A stretch of DNA of 64,000 nt. Source: Jiangella gansuensis DSM 44835 (GTDB lineage: Bacteria > Actinomycetota > Actinomycetes > Jiangellales > Jiangellaceae). The position numbers and the translations under genes are program-made. Numbering within the stretch: the first letter of the stretch is position 1; every line of letters starts with the position of its first letter. This document shows, in pieces, positions 9,754 to 19,374 of this stretch. The stretch spans positions 597,090 through 661,089 of the forward strand of contig NZ_KI911782.1 of NCBI RefSeq assembly GCF_000515395.1, given 5' to 3'. The notes beneath the pieces were generated by a model. The model was not told the origin of the DNA, did not search any database, and worked only from the letters and a program-made list of their open reading frames with translations.

Positions 9754-10059
9754 TCATGGTTCGTCGGTGACATATCCGGTCGCGGCGTCGTCCGGTTCGG
9801 TGTAGTCCTCGGGCAACTCGGCGTCGAGGCGGTCCTCGAGCGGCTGGCCCTCAGCCTGTTCGCGTGCCGTCGTGCCGTAGGCGTCGACTGCGGTCGGGGC
9901 GTCCGTGGGTACGGCCGGCACTTCCGGCTCGGGCACCTCGCCGCTGCCGGGACTGCTGTCGTCGGCGACGTCGGGCACGCCGGCGTCCTCGAGCGGACCA
10001 CCCGGATCCCGGGTGTAGTCGGCATCGGGATCCAGCGGGTCGTCCGGGCGCTGCGTCAT
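9754..10059 (-). CDS. DUF5709 domain protein
   Basis: A small very acidic protein of 101 residues (many Asp, Glu and Pro). The pattern PTAVDAYGTTAREQAEGQPL followed by EDRLDAELPED matches the DUF5709 family of actinobacteria, which has no known function. The ATG at 10059 has GGAGGGAGC upstream. It is probably soluble: no signal peptide or membrane segment is visible. It heads a two-gene leftward operon with the baeRF-like gene, which suggests a shared stress context. Confidence 0.75.
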   Translation of the reverse strand: MTQRPDDPLDPDADYTRDPGGPLEDAGVPDVADDSSPGSGEVPEPEVPAVPTDAPTAVDAYGTTAREQAEGQPLEDRLDAELPEDYTEPDDAATGYVTDEP

Positions 10060-10238
10060 CGCGGTGCTCCCTCCTGGCGACGATCGGAGGATGTTCCTCA
10101 CCCATCGGCTACCCGACGGCTGGACCCTGAAACGACGCGTGACTGGCCGCCAGGGCTACGCACCAGCCGGAATTCGACGAAGGGCCGGCTCCTCTGTGCG
10201 ACCATGGAGCGGTTTCGGGTCGAGCCGGGAGGATCGCC

Positions 10239-11387
10239 GTGACGCGGTCGCGCACGCATCGTCGGTCTCTGGTCGCCGCCGTCCTCGTGCTGTTGGCGGG
10301 CGCCGGCTGTGGTTCCTCGTCCGACAGCGACGACCCGGAGGCCACGGCGACGCCGGACCCGTCCACGTCCACGACCGGTGGGCCGGCCGACATCGGGTTC
10401 AGCGGCATCATGAGCGTCAGCGCGGTTCCGGGCGCGCCGACCATGCTGGAGATCCGCGACCCCGACGACCTCGCGGGCGCGCCCAGGGCCAGTGTCCCGC
10501 TGCCGGACGCACCGTCGAGCGTGTGGAACCGGTCCTCGTTCTCCGCCGACTGGCAGTACGCGGCGTGGGGCGACGATCCCATCCGCGTCGCGCGCTTCGA
10601 CCCCGGTGCCGGGGAGTACACGGAGCTGTTCACGCTGGAGCCGGGCGCGGGCGGCTACGCGGGTGGCGACGTCGAATACGGGAACGTCGCGTTCACCCCG
10701 GGTGGTTCGACCCTGTGGGTCGAGACGCAGCGCGGCGACGACGTCGTCCTGGCCTCGCTCGAGGTCACGGCCGACGCGACGGCCGACGACCTCACCGACT
10801 CCGCGCTGCGGCTGCCCGGCGGCCGGCTCGGTGCCGACGACCCGGAGTGGCGGTTCGCCAGCACCGGCGAGCCGGTCCTGGTCACCGAGGACACCCAGGT
10901 GGCCATCGGCGCCGGCGGCGACACCTCCGGCCAGCCGGGTGACTGGCGTGCCACCTACTGGTTGGACGAGGCCGGCGGCGTCGTGGAGCCGGCCGTGTCC
11001 GTCTGGGCCGAGAGCAACGTCGAGGCCGTGTACACCGAGGAGCTGAGGCTCGGGCCGGCCGAGTTCGTGGTGGTGGCCCACGCCCCTACCGAAATCGGCT
11101 TCGACGACGGTGCCGACGCCGCCCGCGAGCACGGAGTGGTGGCGCACGCGACCATCGACCCCGCGGCCGAGACCGCCGCCCTGCGCCCGCTGGTCCCCGT
11201 CGGCGGCGAGAACCAACTGGCGCTCTGGTCGGTGGTGGCGCCGGACGGGACGCAGGCACTCATCTGCATCGCCTCCGCGGAGGTCCCAGATACCGGCACC
11301 GCGTACCTGGCCGACCTGGCCGAGGGCGAAGAGCCGCGTGAGGCGGCCGACTGCGGCCGGCACACGGAACCGCTCGGCTGGTCCTGA
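10239..11387 (+). CDS. Secreted lipoprotein of unknown function
   Basis: A protein of 382 residues. A basic N-terminus and the hydrophobic core LVAAVLVLLAGAGC end in a likely lipidated Cys (about residue 25), followed by a Ser/Asp/Thr-rich linker. The mature part has WxYAAWGDD- and YWLDEAGG-like segments that hint at a beta-propeller (TolB/WD-like) fold, which I cannot confirm. The GTG start at 10239 has GGGAGG upstream. Anchored outside the cell it could be a sensor or binding protein. No functional partner is evident: the next gene downstream is another lipoprotein, separated by a gene relic. Confidence 0.75.
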   Translation: MTRSRTHRRSLVAAVLVLLAGAGCGSSSDSDDPEATATPDPSTSTTGGPADIGFSGIMSVSAVPGAPTMLEIRDPDDLAGAPRASVPLPDAPSSVWNRSSFSADWQYAAWGDDPIRVARFDPGAGEYTELFTLEPGAGGYAGGDVEYGNVAFTPGGSTLWVETQRGDDVVLASLEVTADATADDLTDSALRLPGGRLGADDPEWRFASTGEPVLVTEDTQVAIGAGGDTSGQPGDWRATYWLDEAGGVVEPAVSVWAESNVEAVYTEELRLGPAEFVVVAHAPTEIGFDDGADAAREHGVVAHATIDPAAETAALRPLVPVGGENQLALWSVVAPDGTQALICIASAEVPDTGTAYLADLAEGEEPREAADCGRHTEPLGWS

Positions 11388-11410
11388 CGGCGCTGCGAGG
11401 CGGCTCAGCG

Positions 11411-11609
11411 ATGGAGACGACCACGGTCCGCTGGACGAACGGCCGGACCTGCACGAGCGGGCCGCCGCGATCTTCAGCGAGGGCTGGCCGGAATTCATCT
11501 TCCACGACCCCGTCGCGTGGTGCCGGGCGGGCTCGCGCCCCTGACTGTTGACCGCGACGCGGGCCGGGCCGAACTGATCGAGCCCAACGCCTGGATGCGC
11601 CACCGTTGA
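11411..11609 (+). pseudogene. Relic of a GNAT-like acetyltransferase (both ends kept, middle lost)
   Basis: Three short pieces in different frames read as one decayed gene. METTTVR in frame starting at 11411 continues, after a one-base slip near 11430, as PLDERPDLHERAAAIFSEGW with FIFHDPVA. After another shift near 11517, VVPGGLAPLTVDRDAGRAEL with IEPNAWMRHR leads to a TGA at 11607. The first part resembles the start, and the last part the end, of a family of actinobacterial GNAT acetyltransferases of about 270 residues. Roughly 200 codons of middle are missing. The assignment rests on remembered family patterns. Confidence 0.55.
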
Positions 11610-11700
11610 CCCCATGATCGTCGAGGAGTACGGTCGGGGCTTCGCCGGATGATCAACAACCAGTGGGGGGTGTTGGCCGGCGGATGAAGCCGGGGGGCTC

Positions 11701-12342
11701 ATGACTGTCGAAGCCGCGCGTTCACGTGCGCTCTGTCGATTCATTACCACCACGTTCGTCCTCGCCGCGCTGGCCTTGGCCGGCTGCGGTTCCGAGGATT
11801 CCACGCCGGTCGGCGCGCCGGCTTCCGTCCCGCCGGTCACCGCCACACCGGAGCCGACGCCCACACCCACGCCGACCCCGACGCCCGTGGTGACGGTCGA
11901 GGCGGTCACCGAAACTGAGGCGATCCCCTTCGAGCAGCGCACCGTCGAGGACCCGGAACTGGACCTCGGCACCAGCGCGATCACCACCACCGGGGTCGAC
12001 GGCGTGCGGACCCTGACCTACGAGGTGGTGTTCACCGACGGGGTCGAGACGACGCGGACCCTCGTTGGCGACGAGGTGACCATGGCGCCGGTGGACGAGG
12101 TGACCACGATCGGGACGTACGAACCGCCGCCGCCGGAGCCCGAACCGGAACCCGAGCCGGCGGTCGAGGAGGCGGCGGGTGGCTGCGACCCCAATTACAG
12201 CGGCTGCGTGCCGATCGACAGCGACGTCGACTGCGCCGGCGGCAGTGGCAACGGCCCGTCGTACGTCAACGGCCCGGTGAACGTCATCGGCACTGACATC
12301 TACGACCTGGACGCCGACTCCGACGGCGTGGGTTGCGAGTAG
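11701..12342 (+). CDS. Lipoprotein with G5 and Excalibur calcium-binding domains
   Basis: A protein of 213 residues. A signal peptide with lipobox LALAGC is followed by a Pro/Thr/Glu linker with a TPTP repeat. A G5 domain comes next (about residues 62-140, VTVEAVTETEAIPFEQ ... DEVTTIGTYEP). A Pro/Glu spacer (PEPEPEPEP) leads to a C-terminal Excalibur domain ending DLDADSDGVGCE. G5 domains bind wall sugars such as N-acetylglucosamine, and Excalibur is an EF-hand-like calcium motif, so this is probably a surface wall-binding protein. The ATG at 11701 has a G-run upstream. A conserved palindromic terminator follows 17 bp after the stop. Confidence 0.88.
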   Translation: MTVEAARSRALCRFITTTFVLAALALAGCGSEDSTPVGAPASVPPVTATPEPTPTPTPTPTPVVTVEAVTETEAIPFEQRTVEDPELDLGTSAITTTGVDGVRTLTYEVVFTDGVETTRTLVGDEVTMAPVDEVTTIGTYEPPPPEPEPEPEPAVEEAAGGCDPNYSGCVPIDSDVDCAGGSGNGPSYVNGPVNVIGTDIYDLDADSDGVGCE

Positions 12343-12358
12343 GCGCCCCCGTTGACCT

Positions 12359-12413
12359 CGTTGATCATGTTCCCTCACGGACGCTCGCGGACCGCGAGGG
12401 AACATGATCAACG
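12359..12413. repeat. Dispersed palindrome acting as a bidirectional terminator, copy 1
   Basis: Arms of 21 bp (12359-12379 and 12393-12413, one mismatch) around a 13-base loop. The core is ATGTTCCCTC paired with GAGGGAACAT. It sits exactly between two convergent genes, ending 2 bp before the MFS stop codon. A second copy with the same core and the same loop start (GGACGC) lies at 31,265-31,317, also between convergent genes. Confidence 0.85.
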
Positions 12414-12415
12414 GG

Positions 12416-14071
12416 TTAGCCGTCTCCGCGGTGGGCGCGTGCCGCGGCGCCTGAGCCGGCGGGTGCGCGGCCGGTCCGGCGCGCCGGCCGGGAATGTGCC
12501 GTGCGGCGGGCCGGCGTTCCGATACGGGCAACCGGCCGCAGGTCGGGCCGGGTGTCGATGCATGCCTCCGCCGGCCGCGGCTGGTGCCGTCGCGCCGTAC
12601 GAGCCCGCAGACCCCGGCTGAGCAGCCCCGGCCGGGCCGGGGTGAACCCCGTCACCGGTGGCTGACCGGCACTCGCCGGTTGACGTGGCAGGACGTAGAC
12701 GACCCCGCGGCCGGGCCGGTCGCGCAGGATGACCCGCGGTGCCAGCCGGCCGCGACGCGCCAGCGCCGCACCGACGATCAACGCTCCCAGCAGCGGCCCC
12801 GAGCCGCAGGCCATCATGGCCGCGTGCGCACCGTGGGTGTGTGCGATCCAGCCGATCAGCGTGCCGGAGCCGGCCTGTGCTCCGAAGAGCACCAGGATGT
12901 ACAGCGCCATGACGCGCCCGCGCATGGTGGCGGCCACCGCCGTCTGGACCATGGTGTTGCCACCGGTCAGGTACAGCAGCGACGCCGCGCCGACGGCGAC
13001 CAGCAGGACGCTGAACGCCACCAGGGAGCCGATCATCCCGGCCGTCATCTGCAGCAGTCCGAGCACTCCTGCCGTGTAGACCAGGGTGCGCAGCCGTAGG
13101 GTCCGGCGCCGGGTGGACGCCAGCGCGCCGATCACCGCACCGGCGGCGAGGCACGAGTTCAGCAGGCCGTAGCCGCCGGAGCCGATGTCGAACACCTCGT
13201 CGGCATAGGCGGCCAGCACCGTGGCCAGGTTGATGCCGGTGACGGCGACGAAGCCGACCAGCACGACCGACCACAGGATCTCCGGTTTCTCACCGACGTA
13301 GCGCAAGCCCTCGCGCAGCTGACCCCGGCCGCGGGCGATGGCAGGTGCTGGTGACAGTTCGGCCGCCCGCATGGCGATCAGGAGCAGGACCGCGGTGGTT
13401 CCGGCGGCGCTGTTGACTACGAACGCCCAGCCCTCGCCGACCAGCGCGATGCCGGCGCCGGCCAGCGCCGGGCCGATCAGCGCGCCCATCTGGAACACCG
13501 TCGAGTTGATGCTGATGGCGTTGCGCAGATGCTCGTGGCCGGCGACCTCCGGGACGAAGGCCTGACGGGCGGGGTTGTCGACGACGGTGGCCAGGCCCAG
13601 GAACCCGGCGCTGGCGAGGATGTGCCAGGGCTGGATCGCGCCGGTCAGCGTCAGGACGCCGATCACCAGTGCGGACAGCGCGAACAGCGACTGCGTGACC
13701 ATGAGCAGCCGGCGCTTGTCGAAGCGGTCGGCGATGACACCGCCCCACAGCCCGAACAGCAGCATCGGGCCGAGTTGCAGGGTGACGGTGAGGCCGACCC
13801 AGGCGACGTTGCCGGTCAGGCTGAGGATCAGCCAGTCCTGCGCGACGCGCTGCATCCAGCCGCAGGTGTTGGTGAGCACCTGGGAGGTGACGTAGAGGCG
13901 GTAGTTGCGTACCCGCAGCGAGGCGAACGTCTCGGCCCAGCGGACCGGTTCCGGTGGCGTCGTCGGTGCGGAGGTCCCCGGCCGGGGCTGCGATGCCGCG
14001 GCGGCGGGGCGGGTATCTGAAGGGTAGGCGGCTTGTGAGGTCGATTTCAGGGCGGTGGACGCCGAGCTCAC
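12416..14071 (-). CDS. MFS transporter, EntS-like exporter family
   Basis: A protein of 551 residues. The membrane part (about residues 45-445) resembles the 12-helix EntS/MFS_3 drug or siderophore efflux type, with GGVIADRFDKRR between helices 2 and 3 and FVPEVAGHEHLRNAIS, which is typical of that group. The first 45 residues are a Ser/Ala/Pro-rich cytoplasmic leader. The last 100 or so residues are an Arg/Ala/Pro-rich basic tail with no family counterpart that I know; it runs right up to the terminator palindrome. It is divergent from a LysR gene, which probably controls it. Substrate unknown. Confidence 0.85.
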   Translation of the reverse strand: MSSASTALKSTSQAAYPSDTRPAAAASQPRPGTSAPTTPPEPVRWAETFASLRVRNYRLYVTSQVLTNTCGWMQRVAQDWLILSLTGNVAWVGLTVTLQLGPMLLFGLWGGVIADRFDKRRLLMVTQSLFALSALVIGVLTLTGAIQPWHILASAGFLGLATVVDNPARQAFVPEVAGHEHLRNAISINSTVFQMGALIGPALAGAGIALVGEGWAFVVNSAAGTTAVLLLIAMRAAELSPAPAIARGRGQLREGLRYVGEKPEILWSVVLVGFVAVTGINLATVLAAYADEVFDIGSGGYGLLNSCLAAGAVIGALASTRRRTLRLRTLVYTAGVLGLLQMTAGMIGSLVAFSVLLVAVGAASLLYLTGGNTMVQTAVAATMRGRVMALYILVLFGAQAGSGTLIGWIAHTHGAHAAMMACGSGPLLGALIVGAALARRGRLAPRVILRDRPGRGVVYVLPRQPASAGQPPVTGFTPARPGLLSRGLRARTARRHQPRPAEACIDTRPDLRPVARIGTPARRTAHSRPARRTGRAPAGSGAAARAHRGDG

Positions 14072-14153
14072 GGTGATGTTCCTTGTGGTGCGATGACGGA
14101 CATGTGAAGGTCCCGCTCACACTCACATGGCAGGACCGAGTACTACGTTAGGT

Positions 14154-14188
14154 GCTGAACTTCGATTTACAGAGCCGATAGCGGCTAT
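14154..14188. promoter_or_regulatory. Putative LysR operator region between MFS and LysR genes
   Basis: It contains GCTGAACTTCGATT (14154-14167) and the dyad ATAGC-G-GCTAT (14178-14188), 20 bp before the LysR start. The first element recurs almost exactly at 15,267-15,280 upstream of the DapA-like gene. Operator function is inferred. Confidence 0.5.
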
Positions 14189-14208
14189 AAGTGTCATCAG
14201 GAAACTCA

Positions 14209-15126
14209 ATGAGCGGTGAGGCGGTCGTGTTCGATCCGGTGCATCTGCGGACATTCCTCGCGGTGGCGTCCACACTGAGCTTCACGCAGGCGGCGCAGCA
14301 GTTGGGCATCAGCCAGCCGAGCGTGAGCCAGCACATCCGGCGGCTGGAACAAGCCGCCGGCCGGCAGCTGCTCCTGCGTGACACTCGCGCGGTCACCCTG
14401 ACCGACAACGGCGAGGCCATGGCCGGCTTCGCGCGCTCCATCCTCGCCGCCCACGACGAGGCCACCAGCTACTTCACCGGCTCGGCGATGCGCGGGCGAT
14501 TGCGCTTCGGTGCCGCCGACGACCTCGCGCTCGCCCAGCTGCCCGCCGTGCTGCGGGCGTTCCGGCAGCTGCACCCGCGCATCAACCTGGAACTGACGGT
14601 CACCCAGACGCGCACCCTGATGCGCCGGCTGGAGGCGAACCAACTCGACCTCGTCTTCACCAAGGAGTTCCCGGGCGAGACGATAGGCCGGGTGGTCCGC
14701 CGCGACCGGTTGGTGTGGATCGGCCTGCCCGGTACCCAGGTCCAGGCTGACGAGCCGATACCGCTCATCACCTACTCCGCGCCGTCGGTCAGCAGGGTGA
14801 CGGCCCTTCGGGTGCTGGCGGAATCCGGCCGGGCCTGGCGCATTTCCTGCAAGACGCTCGAAGTGAACGGTGTGCTGGCGGCGGTGCGAGCCGGCATCGG
14901 GGTGGCGGTGTTCCCCAGCAGCCTGGTCCCCGCCGACCTGCAGGCCCTCCCGGTCTCCGCCGGCCTGCCCGAACTCGGCGACATCGACTTCACGCTGGTG
15001 GCCAACCCCCGCTCGCCGGTCGAGCCGGTGGAGGCGCTCACCTCGGCCATCCTCGGTCAGCCCTTCGCCGCCCGCCCTGCCGTGCCGCCCACGTCCGCGC
15101 AGCCCACCTCGCCGCCCCCGAAATGA
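14209..15126 (+). CDS. LysR-family transcriptional regulator
   Basis: A protein of 305 residues of normal LysR length. The N-terminal winged helix-turn-helix reads FTQAAQQLGISQPSVSQHIR, and a periplasmic-binding-fold effector domain follows. I took the ATG at 14209 because AGGAAA precedes it; a GTG at 14191 or 14227 is possible. It is divergent from the MFS exporter (138 bp apart), the classic arrangement for LysR control of the neighbour. The DapA-like gene lies downstream on the same strand and carries a copy of the promoter motif. Effector unknown. Confidence 0.88.
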   Translation: MSGEAVVFDPVHLRTFLAVASTLSFTQAAQQLGISQPSVSQHIRRLEQAAGRQLLLRDTRAVTLTDNGEAMAGFARSILAAHDEATSYFTGSAMRGRLRFGAADDLALAQLPAVLRAFRQLHPRINLELTVTQTRTLMRRLEANQLDLVFTKEFPGETIGRVVRRDRLVWIGLPGTQVQADEPIPLITYSAPSVSRVTALRVLAESGRAWRISCKTLEVNGVLAAVRAGIGVAVFPSSLVPADLQALPVSAGLPELGDIDFTLVANPRSPVEPVEALTSAILGQPFAARPAVPPTSAQPTSPPPK

Positions 15127-15472
15127 TCACGTCCACCATGGGTCTTCCCTCCCCACCACCCATGCATCCCTGGTGGAGCGGGAGCACGCCTGGGTGGCCG
15201 GTGTGCCGACCGTCCACGCCGCCATGGTGAACACGGGCAGCTGCGGCCACTGCCGGGGCCGGGCTGGCTGAACTTTGATTGCAGCGTCCGACGTCGATAG
15301 CGCGATCCGTGCCGGGAGGACGGAACCCGCCCGCAGCCGCGGTTGCGGCTATTGAGGGCCGCTGCCTGCTATTGCGGTCAGCACCGGCCGGAGCGACGCA
15401 GCGCGCCGGCCGGTGCGCGCACGGCCGTTCCGCGCCGGCCCTCTAAGCTCGTGCCGTCCGGAGGGAGCATCG
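15127..15472. other. Intergenic region upstream of the DapA-family gene
   Basis: 346 bp with no convincing gene. Bases 15,140-15,270 read as an open frame with LVEREHAWVAGVPTVHAAMV, but without a ribosome site or recognised homology. The second copy of the LysR-region motif lies at 15,267-15,284. Confidence 0.45.
15267..15284. promoter_or_regulatory. Second copy of the LysR-region motif
   Basis: GCTGAACTTTGATTGCAG matches 14,154-14,167 with one difference over the first 14 bases, and a GATAG element follows in both places. It lies 188 bp before the DapA-like start. This suggests that one LysR protein controls both promoters. Confidence 0.45.
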
Positions 15473-16402
15473 ATGACGCCGTTGACCGCCGACCAGGTCC
15501 GGGGGGTATGGGGGACGCTGCTGCTCCCCATCGAGGACGACGACTCCATCGCCTGGGGCCGGCTGGTCGATCAGGTCGACACGCTGGTCGCCAGTGGGGT
15601 CGACGGCGTCTACGCGCATGGGACGGCGGGGGAGTTCCACGCCATCGACGAGGACGAGTTCGACCGCGTCAACGAGGTTCTGGCGACGCGCTGTGAGGCG
15701 GCCGGACTGCCGTTCCAGCTGGGCGGCTCGCACCCCGCGACGCCGGTGATGCTGGGCCGGATCCGCCGCGCGGCGGCAGTGGAGCCGGGCGCGATCCAGG
15801 TGATCCTGCCCGACTGGGTGCCGCTGAACGACGACGAGGTCGTGCGGTTCGTGGCCGGTGCGGCCGCGGCCGCCGGGCCGGTGCCGCTCGTGCTCTACAA
15901 CCCGCCGCACGCCAAGACGCCCGTGTCGCCGGCGTTGCTGGCCCGGGTCGCCGCCGAGGTGCCGCAGCTCATCGGTGTGAAGATGGCCGGCGGCGATGAT
16001 GCGTGGTACACCGCGATGGCCGAGTTGGCCGTCGACCTGTCCGTCTTCGTGCCGGGCCACCTGCTGGCGACGGGGTTCGCCCGCGGCGCGCACGGCAGCT
16101 ACTCCAACGTGGCCGCGCTGTCGCCGAGCGGCGCCGTCGACTGGCAACGCCTCATGACGACCGACCCCGGCGAGGCCGCCGATGTCGAGCGGCGCATCGG
16201 TGAGCTGTTCCGGCGGCACATCGCGCCGCTGCAGGCAAGCGGGCTGTCGAACCCGGCCCTGGACAAGTTCCTGGCCACCGTGGGTGGTTGGGCCGACGTG
16301 GGGCTGCGGTTGCGCTGGCCCGCCTCGTCAGCGCCGGCCGAGGCGGTCCAGCCGGCGCGCGCGGACGCGCACCGGCTGCTGCCGGAGCTGTTCCCGGCCT
16401 GA
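15473..16402 (+). CDS. Dihydrodipicolinate synthase (DapA) family aldolase/lyase
   Basis: A TIM-barrel protein of 309 residues of the class-I DapA/NAL superfamily. Tyr 142 (LYNPP) and the Schiff-base Lys 170 (LIGVKMAGG) are present, and the pyruvate carboxylate loop reads GTAGE (residues 50-54) instead of the usual GTTGE. Such enzymes form or cleave C-C bonds with pyruvate or related oxo-acids. The genomic setting is not lysine synthesis, so a catabolic aldolase or dehydratase is more likely than true DapA. The ATG at 15473 has GGAGGGAGC upstream. It is probably in the regulon of the LysR protein just upstream. Confidence 0.85.
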   Translation: MTPLTADQVRGVWGTLLLPIEDDDSIAWGRLVDQVDTLVASGVDGVYAHGTAGEFHAIDEDEFDRVNEVLATRCEAAGLPFQLGGSHPATPVMLGRIRRAAAVEPGAIQVILPDWVPLNDDEVVRFVAGAAAAAGPVPLVLYNPPHAKTPVSPALLARVAAEVPQLIGVKMAGGDDAWYTAMAELAVDLSVFVPGHLLATGFARGAHGSYSNVAALSPSGAVDWQRLMTTDPGEAADVERRIGELFRRHIAPLQASGLSNPALDKFLATVGGWADVGLRLRWPASSAPAEAVQPARADAHRLLPELFPA

Positions 16403-16427
16403 CGGCGGGACGCCCGCCCCAGGCGTT

Positions 16428-16467
16428 TTCCCGCTTCACGTGGCAAGCATTCCTCGTGAAGCGGGAA
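16428..16467. terminator. Bidirectional hairpin between convergent genes
   Basis: Arms TTCCCGCTTCACG (16428-16440) and CGTGAAGCGGGAA (16455-16467) are a perfect 13-bp match with a 14-base loop. It lies between the end of the DapA-like gene and the end of the ABC permease. Confidence 0.8.
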
Positions 16468-16496
16468 GACCCATGCCGGACGTGATCACTTGGGGG

Positions 16497-17332
16497 TCAC
16501 ACCCGTCGGCGCAGTGCCCTCACTGACAGGGGCGCGAACACCGCGGCGATGACTGCGGCCCACAGCAGCGATTGCAGCACCGGCGTGGTCGCGGACGCCA
16601 CGTGCCACGGAGTGCCGATCGTCTTGTCGCCCAGCATCAGCGCGCGGGACGCGTCGGCGAGGATGGTCACCGGGTTCACCTCGACGAACGCCTGCAGCCA
16701 GCCCGGCATGGTGTCGGTGGGAGCGAACACGTTGCTGACGAACGTGACCGGGAACAGCGCGGTGAAGCCGAACAGCTGCACCTTCTCGGGGTCCTTCGCC
16801 AGGACGCCCACCAGCACCGACACCCACGAGAACGCCAGCGCGAACACCAGCATCAGCCCGACGGCAGCCAGCAGCGACGCGACGTCGGTGCCGATGCGGA
16901 AGCCCAGGATCATGCCGACCGCCAGCAGCAGGAAGATCGACCACGCCTGCTTGGCCTGGTCGGCGATGATGCGGCCGGCCATCGGCGCCCAGCGCGCGAT
17001 CGGCAACGAGCGCAGCCGGTCGAACACGCCCTTGGTGAGGTCGATGTTGAGCCCGGTGCCGACGTACATGGTGATGAACAGCATGTTCATGACGATGATG
17101 CCGGGCAGTGCGAAGGTGAGGTACTCCGCGGTGGAGCCGGCGATGGCGCCGCCGAACACGTACGTGAACAGCAACACGAACATGATGGGCTGGATGCTGA
17201 AGTCGCCCAGCTCCCACGGGTTGTGCCGGACCTGCACGATGGTGCGCCAGGCCAGCGTGAGGGTCTGCCGGAGCCCTTCGCCGATGCCGACTCGCGGTTC
17301 CAGCTCGGCAGGGGCCGGTGCGGTGGCGGTGG

Positions 17333-17336
<4 letters not shown>
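16497..17336 (-). CDS. ABC-2 type exporter permease, DrrB-like
   Basis: A protein of 279 residues with six predicted membrane helices and the DrrB/ABC-2 pattern (PIMFVLLFTYVFGGAI near residue 50, followed by YLTFALPGIIVMNMLF). It pairs with the ATPase gene just upstream, overlapping by 4 bp (ATGA), so translation is coupled. Drr-type exporters pump hydrophobic drugs, lipids or secondary metabolites. The pair is divergent from the nicotianamine-synthase-like gene, so export of that product is one possibility (inference). Confidence 0.87.
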
Positions 17337-18316
<980 letters not shown>

Positions 18317-18497
18317 GGACAACCCCCTCGTTGTTCCACTGTGTCGGTCCAGCATGCTCCTGGCCTCCGACAGAGTCGAGGTCGTCCGGCCAGTTCGCGT
18401 CAGCGTCCCGAGGACGGTGTCAGCGCCTGAGGCGATCGCACCGGGATTTCCGGTGATCGGCCCGCGCCCGGCGGGCGTGTGTGCGATCATCCTGCTG

Positions 18498-19373
18498 ATG
18501 AACATGAGTCTCACTACCAACATATTCGGTCAAACCGGAACAGCTCAACCGCCGGCCGTCACGCCGACCCTCGCGGACGAGGTTATTGCCTCCCTGCAGG
18601 AGCTGTACCGGGAACTCGACACCCTCCCCGACCTGCGCCCGGGCCCGGTCGTGGACGATCTGTTCGGCCGGCTCGTGCGGCTGGTGCTCACGGCGCCGGG
18701 GCAGGCCGTGCCGGCGGTTCTCGACGACCTCGGGATCCGGGAGCTCGCACCCAGGCTGCGCGCGCTGTGTGCCCGCGGTGAAGGTGAGTTGGAGCTGTCC
18801 TGGGCCGACCGCATCCAGGCCGCCGACAACCCGCGCCAGGAGCTCGCCCGGTTCCCCTACTTCGACAACTATCGGCAGCTGAGCCGGCTGGAGCTCGGGG
18901 TGCTGGCTGCGGCGATCGACCGGCCGGTACGGTCGCTGGCGTTCATCGGCTCCGGTCCGTTGCCGCTCAGCTCGCTGTTCCTGGCCGGTGACCTCGACCT
19001 GGCCGTGGACAACCTCGACCGCGACGACGTCGCGCTGGAGGCCGGTGCCAGGGTCGCCGCCGCCGTCGGCTATCCGGACTTCCGCTTCCACCAGGTCGAT
19101 GCCGCGGATGCGGAACTGTCCGGCTACGACGTCGTGGTGCTGGCCGCGCTGGTCGGTGACACGGCCGAGGCGAAGCGGCACGTGCTCGGCCGGCTCGCGG
19201 CGTCGATGCGACCCGGCGCCATCCTGCTGGCGCGCAGCGCTCGCGGCCTGCGCACGTTGCTCTATCCGCCGGTCGACGCGTCGGCGCTGCACGGATTCGA
19301 GCTGCTGACCCAGGTGCACCCGGTGAACGACGTGATCAACTCGGCCGTGGTGGCCCGGGCGCTCGGGAGGTGA
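18498..19373 (+). CDS. Nicotianamine synthase-like aminocarboxypropyl transferase
   Basis: A protein of about 291 residues matching the NAS/CntL family. Visible hallmarks are FPYFDNYRQLSRLEL, the SAM-binding LAFIGSGPLPLSS, AVDNLDRDDVALEAG, YDVVVLAALVG, and the C-terminal GFELLTQVHPVNDVINS. These enzymes move the aminocarboxypropyl group of S-adenosylmethionine onto an amine: another SAM-derived unit for nicotianamine, D-His in staphylopine, L-His in pseudopaline. Products chelate Ni, Zn, Co, Cu and Fe. The start is uncertain: ATG 18498 or 18504, both with weak ribosome sites, or a GTG slightly upstream. The next gene, an ATP-grasp ligase, begins one base after the stop. No opine dehydrogenase or histidine racemase is nearby, so this is not a standard opine metallophore cluster. 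Confidence 0.85.
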   Translation: MNMSLTTNIFGQTGTAQPPAVTPTLADEVIASLQELYRELDTLPDLRPGPVVDDLFGRLVRLVLTAPGQAVPAVLDDLGIRELAPRLRALCARGEGELELSWADRIQAADNPRQELARFPYFDNYRQLSRLELGVLAAAIDRPVRSLAFIGSGPLPLSSLFLAGDLDLAVDNLDRDDVALEAGARVAAAVGYPDFRFHQVDAADAELSGYDVVVLAALVGDTAEAKRHVLGRLAASMRPGAILLARSARGLRTLLYPPVDASALHGFELLTQVHPVNDVINSAVVARALGR

Positions 19374-19374
19374 C

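Noticed and set aside
8616-10025. A longer 469-residue form of the baeRF-like protein
   Set aside because: The extra 107 residues overlap the DUF5709 gene and are Arg/Pro/Thr-rich shadow sequence. The ATG at 9704 has a strong ribosome site and fits the family start.
15140-15271. A small gene encoding LVEREHAWVAGVPTVHAA
   Set aside because: It is open only because it extends a shadow frame of the LysR gene. No ribosome site or recognised homology.
15473-16402. Calling the DapA-family gene dapA of lysine synthesis
   Set aside because: It lies outside any lysine context and carries GTAGE in place of GTTGE. The superfamily has many other activities.
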